This document shows positions 1 to 9,400 of a DNA stretch of 64,000 bases, piece by piece; position 1 is the stretch's first letter; each line of letters starts with the position of its first letter. Both the position numbers and the translations under genes were made by a program. This stretch comes from Candidozyma auris (lineage: Eukaryota; Ascomycota; Pichiomycetes; Serinales; Metschnikowiaceae): NCBI RefSeq assembly GCF_003013715.1, contig NC_072814.1:1860001-1924000 (forward strand). Reading direction: 5' to 3'. The notes beneath the pieces are model-generated. The model did not search any database and was not told where the DNA came from. It worked only from the letters and a program-made list of their open reading frames with translations.

Positions 1-713
1 ACGAGCCAATAAGTGGCGACAGCACTGGTAAAGACCAGCAAGGTTACAATGACTTGCTCAGTGATTTGAGCAACTTAAACTTTGGTGGAGGTGAAGCGTC
101 GTCTTCCACCGCAGGCGGTGTCAATCCATTAGACTTCTATGGCGCCGGTGGCTCAATAACACTCGGAGGTCCATCTGGTGGCTCCCAGTCTATTTCTCCA
201 GCACCTCAACAACCTGTGCCTCAAGCACAACCCCAAGCTCAAGGCACCTCTTCGTCTGCGTTTGACTTTGACTTGCTTTCTGATTTGAAGTCGCCATCTC
301 CTGAGCTCCAGAGCAACAATAACAACACGTTTAATTCCTTCAAAGCATCGCAAGTGCAAACCTCAGGAAAGCAAAATGCCAAAGTTATTATCGAGGCCGA
401 TGGACTTAAAGTCGAGGCCGAAAGACACAACGACTCCACTCCTACAGTGTTCAAAGCACGTTTGTACATCAGCAACACCCTGGACGTAACTAGATCGGAC
501 TTGTTGCTTGCATTGGCAGTACCTAAAGGCTGTAAATTGGACCTAAAGCCACAGAGTGGAAACCTTATCTACGGCCATTCAAACAGACATATTTCACAAG
601 ATGTGACTATAGAGAATCCAGCCAACAAAACCTTGAAGGTGAAGTGGAAACTTCTGTACACTGCTGCTTCCAGACCGCACGAACAAACTGGCGTAAGTGT
701 ATTGACCGAATGA
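1..713 (+). CDS. GGA-type / gamma-adaptin ear domain protein, C-terminal part (5' truncated by window edge)
   Basis: The reading frame is already open at the left edge (codons in phase from base 3) and ends at the TGA at 711-713, so the N-terminus lies outside the window. The visible part is a Gly/Ser/Gln/Pro-rich hinge with two acidic-dileucine, clathrin-box-like motifs (LLSDL twice). It is followed by about 110 residues that resemble the gamma-adaptin ear (GAE) fold, ending in a strand with KVKWKLLY. Known family role: GGA proteins and AP-1 gamma are clathrin adaptors that sort cargo from the trans-Golgi to endosomes, and the ear recruits accessory proteins. The long low-complexity hinge and the ear sequence favour a GGA protein (VHS-GAT-hinge-GAE) over AP-1 gamma (APL4), but without the VHS or trunk region I cannot exclude the latter. 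It converges with the FAS1-domain gene. Confidence 0.75.
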   Translation, partial: EPISGDSTGKDQQGYNDLLSDLSNLNFGGGEASSSTAGGVNPLDFYGAGGSITLGGPSGGSQSISPAPQQPVPQAQPQAQGTSSSAFDFDLLSDLKSPSPELQSNNNNTFNSFKASQVQTSGKQNAKVIIEADGLKVEAERHNDSTPTVFKARLYISNTLDVTRSDLLLALAVPKGCKLDLKPQSGNLIYGHSNRHISQDVTIENPANKTLKVKWKLLYTAASRPHEQTGVSVLTE

Positions 714-810
714 GTGAGTCCATAAATTGACAAGAATTATAAAAAGCTATGGAAAAAATAATTGTAGACATCAAGTAGGTAGAATTGAAACCGTGGCACA
801 ACACCGGGGC

Positions 811-828
811 AAAAAAAAAAAAAAAAAA
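811..828. repeat. poly(A) run between two convergent 3' ends
   Basis: An 18-base A run lies between the stop of the GGA-like gene (713) and the stop of the FAS1-domain gene (864). It probably belongs to the shared 3'-end or terminator region of the two convergent genes. This role is inferred from position only. Confidence 0.5.
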
Positions 829-863
829 TTATCACTGTATTTCAATGAGTCAGTTCCCTTTCC

Positions 864-1679
864 TTAGTTCTGTGGCTTCACAAGGCTGTCGTCAATGACA
901 AGCACTGCACCGTCATCAGCGTAGTACACTGCAACCACGTCGGTCCAAGAATCACCCTTCTCAACTCTAAAAGAGTCGGTTGCAGCATCGTGCCTTATCA
1001 CAATCGTCTGACCGTCAAACAGCAAAAGTGCAACTTCATCCTGGATCTCAGAAAGCTCTCCCTCAAATTTCACCAAATGAGCCTTGACGAAATCTTGAAT
1101 GTTGGCCGCAGCGTCGTTCTCGTCATTGGGATCTCTGGGAAATTCCCAAGGCTTGCGGCCCCCAAGCTTGCTCGAAAGCGCATGGTCAGAGGGGGCAATA
1201 ATAACTGCAAACCTATTCTTGTGTAATTGCTTCAAGATCTTTTCCGAGTCCCTCAAGTAACCTGCAAAAACAGAGACATCCCGCACCTGCGTAAGCACAT
1301 TATTCACAGATGAGCTCTCATATGTTTTGATCACCTTCTGGGACCGCTTCATCTTCGCATGGAAGAAGCTCTTGGGGTCAAAAACTCTGCGGGCTTGTTT
1401 GCCCTGAATACCATCACGCTTGATCTTCGAGTCCTTCTCGACTGACTCCTGTTCATCCTCGAGAAGATGTTCTAGGTTCGACAAGTCAGCCACATTTTTT
1501 CTTTTAACTTTTTCATCTGAATCTTCTCCCTTATGGTCTTGCTCATATTGCTGGAAGAGGTAGTCCAAGTTGGCGACGTTCTTCGGTTCTCTTTTTTGAA
1601 TGTCGTTATCTGGCTGCTGCGTACATTCAGCAAGGGTAATCACTGAGGCAGAAAGGGCAAGCAAGTTGGTCAACTTCAT
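864..1679 (-). CDS. FAS1 (fasciclin) domain secreted/vacuolar protein, YDR262W-like
   Basis: 271 residues, with an ATG start at 1679. Residues 1-19 form a signal peptide (MKLTNLLALSASVITLAEC). The N-terminal 110 residues are highly charged and contain dibasic KR/RR sites around residues 29, 59-60, 87-88, 96-97 and 110-111, which look like Kex2 processing sites. Two of the segments between them are related (each starts NVAxL and is acidic). The C-terminal half, about residues 118-267, matches the FAS1 family: 'IIAPSDHAL' corresponds to the conserved box with the FAP/APSD signature, and 'KPWEFP' is typical of the fungal YDR262W group. Size and architecture match S. cerevisiae YDR262W (272 residues, vacuolar, function unknown). 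It is convergent with the GGA-like gene and has a TGGCTGCAAAA motif 115 bp upstream of the ATG. Confidence 0.8.
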   Translation of the reverse strand: MKLTNLLALSASVITLAECTQQPDNDIQKREPKNVANLDYLFQQYEQDHKGEDSDEKVKRKNVADLSNLEHLLEDEQESVEKDSKIKRDGIQGKQARRVFDPKSFFHAKMKRSQKVIKTYESSSVNNVLTQVRDVSVFAGYLRDSEKILKQLHKNRFAVIIAPSDHALSSKLGGRKPWEFPRDPNDENDAAANIQDFVKAHLVKFEGELSEIQDEVALLLFDGQTIVIRHDAATDSFRVEKGDSWTDVVAVYYADDGAVLVIDDSLVKPQN

Positions 1680-2035
1680 TTTGTTGATTTACCTTTGAAA
1701 AGGGGTGATTCAAGACTCCCTGGCTATCACGAGAGATGGTAACCCTTGTGTACAGGATTCACCAACAAAAACGGGTGAAGTCTACGCTAGCTCTGGCTGC
1801 AAAATATTACTGTGAGCATTGAAGTGACTATATTAAAGCGTGTTCATACGACAATTGATTGCAACTGCCAATAAGAAACGAAAACATATGAAGGCGAAAG
1901 AAAGAACAAAAAAACTATTAAATTAGTGCATCGGTGCTTGCTGCATCAGTGCATTTTTTAATTTCAATTGGACGCACGCAGTTATAATCAATGCTGAGTC
2001 TCTCAGTTTTGTAGATAACACATCTAGCATCACAT
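1680..2035. other. Intergenic: FAS1-gene promoter and ECM33 3' region
   Basis: 356 bases with no credible gene. It contains one copy of the recurrent motif TGGCTGCAAAA (1794-1804). The part next to ECM33 is A/T-rich and is the likely 3'-UTR and terminator of that gene. Confidence 0.6.
1794..1804 (+). promoter_or_regulatory. Recurrent motif TGGYTGCRAAA, copy 1
   Basis: TGGCTGCAAAA, 115 bp upstream of the FAS1-domain gene start. It is one of 12 exact intergenic matches in the window; see the findings. Confidence 0.5.
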
Positions 2036-3991
2036 TTAGTAAATGGCAGCACCAATACCAGTGAAGCCAAGAACGAAAGTGACCAAAGTGACCAAAGCGG
2101 AGGAAGGAGCTGGGGCGAAACCAGCAGCGGCACCCTTGGAGGTAGAGCTGGAGGAACCAGAGGACTCGGAAGAAGAGGCAGAGTCGGAAGAAGTGGACTG
2201 ACCGTTCGAGTTACCGCTCTTGGAGGAGGAAGAAGAAACGGTAGAAGAGGCACCACGGCAGTAGAACTTGTCACCCTTGATGTCACCCTTGGAGTTCAAC
2301 TTGGTGAAGCTGTCACAGGACAAATAACCGGTGGTGGACAAGTTGAAACCACCGGCAACTCTGTTCAACTTAGGGAAAGTACCGTTGTCGAAGTCACCGT
2401 CAATGTTCACGGAACCACCAATGGTCTCCAACTTGTCGAAGTAAGAAAAGGACTTCAACTTCTCGTTGTCCTGGATGTTCAAAGCACCACCAATGGACTT
2501 CAACTTAGGGAAGTCAAACTCCTCCAACTCGTCGTTCTCGTTGATGGAAAGAGACTTGCCAATCGAGGTCAACTCCTTGAATTCGAAGCCGTCGAAGTTG
2601 TTTTTAGAGACGGAAAGAGAGCCGTTGATGGAAGTTAAGTTGGACACGGAAAGAGAGGAGATCTTCTCAAACACAACGTTGTTGGCAGAAGTCAACTTGT
2701 CCAAGGCAACCTCAACCTTCTCAGCGTTGTAGTTGATGGACAAGGTGTCGGTGACAGACTGCAAGGCAGAGTCAATTGACTCAATGTCAGGGTTGTTGTT
2801 AACGTCAAACACCTTCAACTCATACACGTTGATACCGTCCAAAGAGTGCAAACCGGTGTTACCAATGGTGATGGACTCGGCAGAGGTGATACCGGAAGTC
2901 AAACCGGTCTTCTCCAAAGCAGGCAAGGAGTCAAACAACAAAGTGCCGACGGTGGTCAACTGGGCCAAGTTGGCGGTGGCCAAAATGGTGGATCTCGCAA
3001 GAGTGAACTTACCGGAAACCAACTGCAAGTCAGGAGCGTTGAGGACGGTAGCCTTGGTGCCGTTGATGTACAAGTCACCGTAAACCTGGCGAACACCGGT
3101 CAAGTCAATAGAGTCGACGCTGGAGCCCTCGATGTTAACGTCACCCACAGCGGTTGGGCAGGCAGCGACGGAGCTGATACCGCCGTTGTCGGTGGCAGTG
3201 AAGTCTTTGAAAGAACAAGCGCTGGCCACCGAAGGAGTAGCAGTGGTCAATGTGGAGTCTGCGAGTTAGTACAAGAAATTGGTAGATATCGGTTGCATGT
3301 TGATTTTGTGACTGCGAGATGATTTTTTGGCTGGGTTGAATCTTGAAAATTGCATCTACTCAATGTACACCTGGCGAGGGCCACATTTACATCGGCTGCC
3401 TCGGCGCTTTGGAAGAGGCGCTCTCCGTGGTGTAAGCGAGGATGCGTAGGTTGACGCTGGCGGGGGCCCCAAAGGGGAAAGCGAGATCTGGAATAGGGAA
3501 AGGGAAAAATAAAAAACTCGCGGGGGTCCACTAGCCGAAAAAACAAAAATGCCTTGAATAAACGGCAACAAGGGACCTCCAGCGGCCATTAAGCGCAGGG
3601 ACATGATTTTCGCACTTGGCCAAAACAAAGCGCATCAATTAACCTCCGCAATAGGAAAGCAGCCCACCGGATCACTGCGAGGCGGGCCCAAAGGCGACCA
3701 CAAACGTCGCAGAGGGCAAAATAAGGTTGAAGGAAGCATGGTGGGTTTGGAATGAAAACAAAGGATTTGTCAGGATGGATTTGGCCAAGAGTAAAGAATT
3801 CGGATAAAATCCTCGAGGATATACATATTTCTAAGAATTTTTCACAGACTCACTTTTTCATAGACACGCTGAGGGGACACTCAGGGAAAAAATTGCAGGC
3901 AAGTACAACATCAACGAAATTCAGCTAACATACTATTGGCGACGGCCAACCCGGAGACGGCGGCCACAGCAAACAAGGATTTGAATTGCAT
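2036..3991 (-). CDS. ECM33: Ecm33 GPI-anchored cell-wall protein (two exons)
   Basis: Spliced gene: exon 1 is 3934-3991 (58 nt) and exon 2 is 2036-3258; the protein is about 426 residues. Exon 1 encodes the signal peptide MQFKSLFAVAAVSGLAVAN and stops inside codon 20. Exon 2 resumes with NST and then the cysteine-containing receptor-L-like repeat domain (leucine-rich strands such as SIGGALNIQ and TIGGSVNID), with several N-glycosylation sequons. It is followed by a Ser-rich stalk of about 55 residues and a hydrophobic C-terminal GPI-attachment tail ending GFTGIGAAIY. Ecm33 is needed for normal cell-wall assembly, mannoprotein layer order and apical growth; it sits at the plasma membrane and in the wall. 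The 5' site GTATGT and branch box TACTAAC are canonical. The genomic frame alone gives no usable ATG for exon 2. Codon use is strongly biased (no rare codons), as expected for a highly expressed gene. Confidence 0.93.
3259..3933 (-). other. ECM33 intron (675 nt)
   Basis: On the minus strand the 5' splice site is GTATGT (3933-3928), the branch box TACTAAC lies at 3271-3265, and the 3' splice site CAG ends at 3259, only 6 nt after the branch box. Splicing restores the frame from the signal-peptide exon into the mature protein. I saw no clear snoRNA boxes in the intron. Confidence 0.9.
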
Positions 3992-4083
3992 AGCGAGGGA
4001 CGAAACAGAGAGGAAGCTTCGAAAGAAGAGAAAGAAAAAAAAAAAGGAGAGAATCAGGCAGAGGTGAAGGCGGACGCACAGGG

Positions 4084-4091
4084 TATTTATA
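4084..4091 (-). promoter_or_regulatory. TATA box of ECM33
   Basis: TATAAATA on the minus strand, 93 bp upstream of the ECM33 ATG. Sequence and spacing are right for a yeast TATA element; its assignment is by position. Confidence 0.5.
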
Positions 4092-4941
4092 CTTGTTAGG
4101 CCAGCAGGCAGGCAGGGCGAGAGGAGAGGAAAGAATAGGAAAAGAAAATACCGACATTGCAACTGCAAACGCACCACCAGCCCTCGGAAGGGGCCCGGGG
4201 CTGCGTTTGTTCCGAGCAAAGCCGAGGGTAGGCTGTAACACAGCCCAAGGACCCCTGTGCAGGACCCCCACTCGTCACTAGCACCATCTCCTCCACCACC
4301 TATTCTTTACCAGGCTACCTTAAATCTTTCAAACCTAGATGTTTTACGAGGCAAAGCTGTAAGTGATTTAAAATGAAACTTCTCAATAGAAGAGATTCAT
4401 TCACCCAGGAAAGGTATGTGTGAGCGGAATAGTGAGTGGAATGTTGCGCGGCAGCAAATGTCCCACTCAAGTCTGTGCTTCACTGTCGTGGATTTGGGGC
4501 TGGGGCTCGTAGAGCCGTATGTGTAGACTCACCACACCCACCCCATGGCTTATCGTAGACCTAGAGCAATTAAACCATGGGGCTTCGTGGAGGCTGAGGG
4601 GGAGGTGTGTAGACTTGTACATGTTTTAGCAGAAATTCGAGGTGAAATTGAAATTGGATGTTTGAGGTGGATGGGGGTGATGCTTCCCGAGGAAACAGCA
4701 GGCTAAACAGAGATCTACATAATAGAACTCACCAAGAACAACATCTGATCATCTTATGTCGAATCGACAGCGGATCAGGAATCGTGCCAGATCAAGGGAG
4801 GGTGGCCGAGGGCTTTTGCTGTGGGCCAAATGGGCAAATAAGCGATGCTGCTTCAACAGGCGGCTGTTGAACATTGGCGAAACCCAAAGTTGATATTGGC
4901 GAGGCATAGAAAGAAGTAACTGAGGAGAAAAAAGAATAGGG

Positions 4942-4978
4942 AAAAAATAAAAAAAAAAAAAAAAAAAATAAAGAAAAA
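4942..4978. repeat. A-rich low-complexity tract
   Basis: Interrupted poly(A) tract on the plus strand within the ECM33 upstream region. Such poly(dA:dT) tracts often exclude nucleosomes in yeast promoters. Confidence 0.6.
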
Positions 4979-6321
4979 AAGCTCAAGTTGTTCGTCTTAT
5001 TTATGCCATAGCTGGTCTTGAAACACTTCCTCTCATGATCCTCGCATTTTGCAACTTCAATAGCCATGTGGACGCAAACGACCACATTTGTCTCATGGCT
5101 GCAATTGCTCCATCCCCATCAAGATATCACCCTCCACTGCACATCAATTCCATATTCTAGCAACAGATTATCCCATAAAAACCTTTCATCTCCATCGTCC
5201 TCAACTCATTCCTTTTTCATGTACCCCCTCCATTTCCTCCCGCATAGTCAACTTCCACTGCACAATCATTTTGTAACCACAAGTCCAGTCCACAAAACAA
5301 GAAAACTCCACGACGACGATCCCAATCATTGTACCCTCCTCCAATCCCAGTCACTCTTCACCATCCACCATTATTCCTGACAACTTGTTTACCCGCCCAC
5401 ATTCCTCCCACGTCCCCTAGCTGCCTCCTCCACTATAGAAGCTGATGCGCATTTTCCTGATCCATCCACAGCCAGCCGCCCTGTCCTGTTAAACGCATTC
5501 CTCCAAAGGCACACAATCAAGGAGAGGTGAAGGAGAGGATTCATTGATACAATTGGGTTCTGAACAAGATGATACGCTGTCTTTCCTTCTTCTTTTTTTT
5601 TCTTATCAGAAACTTGTTGTTTATAAGCGGACCACATTCGAGCAAACCCAGTGCAAATCTCAATATCATACCCTCTCAATTACTGCTGCAGCTCTCTGGG
5701 TATCAGGCCTTTCCCGCTAAGATGCTCCTTTGAACATGTCTCAGATTGACTCTTGGCTGTCTTATCTCACCTATAATCTGAGAGTCTTATGCGGCCAATA
5801 ACATATCCTGATTTGGCGCCCGCCTGTGGTGCCTACGCAACATGCGACTATGCCTCACGTGCATACAAATTCACAATAGAGACTTCCGAGGGTGGTACTG
5901 CAGACAAACCGCCGTAATTATGCACTCTTCCATCACATCATGTCGACTCTCCCTCGAATCACCTGTGGCCACCTTTCATCTATCGAGAGCCACACACCTT
6001 CTACCGTCACTAAGCTCTCTCAATGGAATCTGAGTATCGACATTTTATGAAATCCATTTACTTTACTGTCCAAAACCACATTGAACTTCTCCATTGCCCG
6101 CTTCTATTTTTAGCTACACGCTTCGCCGATTCACTTTGGGCGGCCCTGTGTTCTCGAAATTTCTTCCTCAATCTTCCCACAATCCTCGTACGAGGAGGCA
6201 CCTTATGAAACAAGGGTGTTTGACCTCCGTGAGTCTGAGGACGTTGAAGTCTCAGTACGTCGAGTTTCATTTTTTCTTTTTCTGGATCCGTAGATCTATG
6301 CTTTTAGACTTCTTAATCTGT

Positions 6322-6332
6322 TGGCTGCGAAA
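6322..6332 (+). promoter_or_regulatory. Recurrent motif TGGYTGCRAAA, copy 2
   Basis: TGGCTGCGAAA, about 90 bp beyond the GLT1 stop codon in the long ECM33 upstream region. Confidence 0.4.
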
Positions 6333-6421
6333 AAATAACTGTCTTACACATGGGCCTACACATCCACTTCGATTCCTTAATACTTACATTGTCACATCAA
6401 ATATACAAGCTGGTTGGCAAA

Positions 6422-9400
6422 TCACACCTTCTCGGCGAATTCCTCCAACAATTTAAAGTTTCTCTGCTCCACTGAGCCGTTACCTGGCAAACGGGTGGAG
6501 CCCATCAAGTAGTTGTCAACCTCACGAGCACACTGTCTGCCCTCCTGGATACCCCAGACGACCAACGACTGGCCCCTTCTGCAATCACCAGCAGCGAACA
6601 AATTCTCCTGACCGCTGACCTTGTAGCCGCTTGGGTCAGCGGTGGATATAGTGCCTCTCTTGGTCTTGCTTACTTGAAGCTTGTCGGTCTCGGGACCCAA
6701 GAATCCCATCGACAACAATACAATGTCTGCAGCAAAAAACTCCTCAGAGCCTGGAACTTCAGCCATCTGCCAGGCGCCAGAGTCGGAGCGCTTCCACTCA
6801 ACTCTAACCGTCTTGATACCCTTCACGTTACCTTCGTCGTCTCCAACAAATTCCTTCGACAAGATGGAGTACTCTCTAGGGTCCTTGCCGTAGTGAGCAG
6901 CCACCTCGCTGTGACCGTAGTCCACTCTGAACACACGGGGCCACTGTGGCCATGGGTTGTCCTTAGGTCTGGCGTCTGGTGGTGTTGGCAACAATTCGAA
7001 GTTGGTGACCGACTTGGCACCGTGTCTGGTGGAAGTTCCCAAACAATCATTACCAGTGTCACCACCACCAATGACAATGACATGCTTGCCGGTGATTTGT
7101 TTTCTGATTTTCTCCAAAGAGTTCTCCAAAAGAGCCTTGGTGTTCGAATGCAATAACTTCATGGCAAAGTCGATGTTCTTGAGGTCACGACCTGGGATGC
7201 TCAAGTCTCTTGGGATGGTAGAGCCAACAGCGAAAATGACAGCGTCGTTGGAGGATTGCAACTCCTCAACAGTGATATCGTCGCCCACAGTAGTGTTGCA
7301 CACGAACTCGATGCCCTCGGCAGCCAACAAGTCGGTTCTTCTCTTGACAAGACGCTTGTCCAACTTCATGTTTGGAATGCCGTACATCAACAATCCTCCT
7401 GGTCTGTCAGCTCTCTCGTAAACAGTCACCTTGTGGCCTGCCTTGTTCAATTGGTCAGCAGCAGACAAACCAGCTGGACCAGATCCAACAATAGCGACAG
7501 TCATACCAGTCCTGTGAGTTGGAGGTGTTGGCTTGATCCAACCTTGCTCGAAGGCATGGTCAATGATAGCACACTCCACAGACTTGATGTTAACTGGGTC
7601 CTCGTTAATACCCAAAACACAGGCACCGTTACATGGAGCAGGACAGATTCTACCAGTAAATTCTGGGAAGTTATTGGTCATCATCAATCTTTGCAAAGCG
7701 TCATACCATCTGTCTTTGAAAACCAACTCATTCCACTTAGGGATGACGTTGGAGATAGGACAACCCGTGTCCGAGGTACAGAATGGAACACCACAGTCCA
7801 TACATCTAGCAGTTTCGTATTTCAATTCCTCCTTGGTGAGTCTAGAGGTCATTTCATTCCAGTCCTTGGTTCTGGTCTTTGCATCTCTGTATTTCTCGTT
7901 TCTTCTCTTGTACTTCATGAAACCTCTGAGCTTGTCAAGTTGTTGAACTGCTTTCTTCTCGGTCTCTGGGTTGGTGATGGTGTCTTCAAGATCCAACACC
8001 TTAGGCTCGTTTGACCCTGCCTTGGCCGCAACAGCACCAGCACGGTGAATATGGCCTTGCTTGATCTTAGCAGCTTCACCGTTGGTAGCATCGCACTCTG
8101 GGTCCTCCTTGATGTTTTTCAAGAAGTTGTTCAACTCCTTCTTCTTCGCTTCTTCCTTCTTTTGCTTCTCCTTTTCAAGAACCTTTTTGTAGTCATGAGG
8201 CAAGACCTTGACGAACCTGCTCAAAACTCTGTTGAAATCATTCAAAATCTGAGCAGCAACCTCAGAGCCAGTGTAGTGACGATGATCTTCAATCAAGCCC
8301 CTCAAGAATGCAATTTCAGAAGGCTCAGTGACACTAGACAATTCCACGGTCTGGGCGTTGACCTTTTGATTGAAGTCCTGAGCCATGTCCAAAACGTAAG
8401 CAATACCGCCACACATACCAGCCGCAAAGTTACGACCGGTTGAACCCAAGATGACAACACGGCCACCAGACATGTACTCACACCCGTGATCACCAGTGCC
8501 TTCAGCAACAATGGTAGCACCAGAGTTTCTAACAGCAAATCTCTCAGCGGCAACACCTCTAATGAAAGCTGTACCGGATGTAGCACCAAAGAATGCAGTG
8601 TTACCAGCAATGATCTGGTCCTCGGCCTTAAATTTGGAGCCCACAGGTGGGTAGACGATTATTCTACCACCGGACAAACCTTTACCGATGTAATCATTGG
8701 CGTCACCTTCCAACTCCAAGGTGATACCTGGAGCAAGGAAGGCACCAAAGGATTGACCAGCAGAACCCTTGACGTTGACGTGGATAGTGTCATGAGGCAA
8801 ACCTTGTTCACCAAACTTCTTGGAGACTCTATACGACAAAGTAGTACCCAAGGAACGGTCAGTGTTGACGACATTACAGTCAATTGTAACTGGCAAGCCC
8901 TTCTCCAAGGTGACTTCAGACTCGTCAATCAATTTATTGTCGATTCTGACGTGCAATCTGTGGTCCTGCTTCCTCACACAATAAGTGTCGACACCAGGTC
9001 TGATGGTGTGTGCTGGTGTCAAGATAGGCAGCAAATCGATATTGGCATTCTTAGTGTTCCTCAAGTCGTCTCTAACCTTCAACACCTCGGTGTGACCCAC
9101 CATCTCGTTGATGGTGCGGAAACCCAACTTAGCCATGTATTGTCTCAACTCTTGAGCCATGTAGTAGAAGAAATTGATGACATGCTCTGGGGTACCCTGG
9201 AACTTCTTCCTAAGTTCTGGGTCCTGAGTGGCTATACCAACGGGACAGACATTCAATTCACAACGACGCATGAAGATACAACCCATGGCAATCAAAGGAG
9301 TAGTGGCAAAGCCCCACTCTTCGGCACCAAGCAAACAAGCAATAGCGATATCACGGCCAGTCTTGATTTGACCATCAGTTTGCAAAATGACTCTGCCTCT

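Larger units (their letters stand above)
3992..6421. other. Long gene-free region upstream of ECM33 / downstream of GLT1
   Basis: 2.4 kb with no open frame I can support. It contains the ECM33 TATA box, a long A-rich tract at about 4942-4978, and a markedly C/T-biased plus strand from about 5100 to 5460. The recurrent motif TGGCTGCGAAA occurs at 6322-6332. No tRNA A/B box pair was recognised. Most of it is probably the extended control region of ECM33, whose start codon is the only one facing into it; this is inference. Confidence 0.5.

Noticed and set aside
2846..3322. 158-codon plus-strand frame inside ECM33
   Set aside because: Antisense shadow of the strongly codon-biased ECM33 gene, and it has no ATG-led conserved content.
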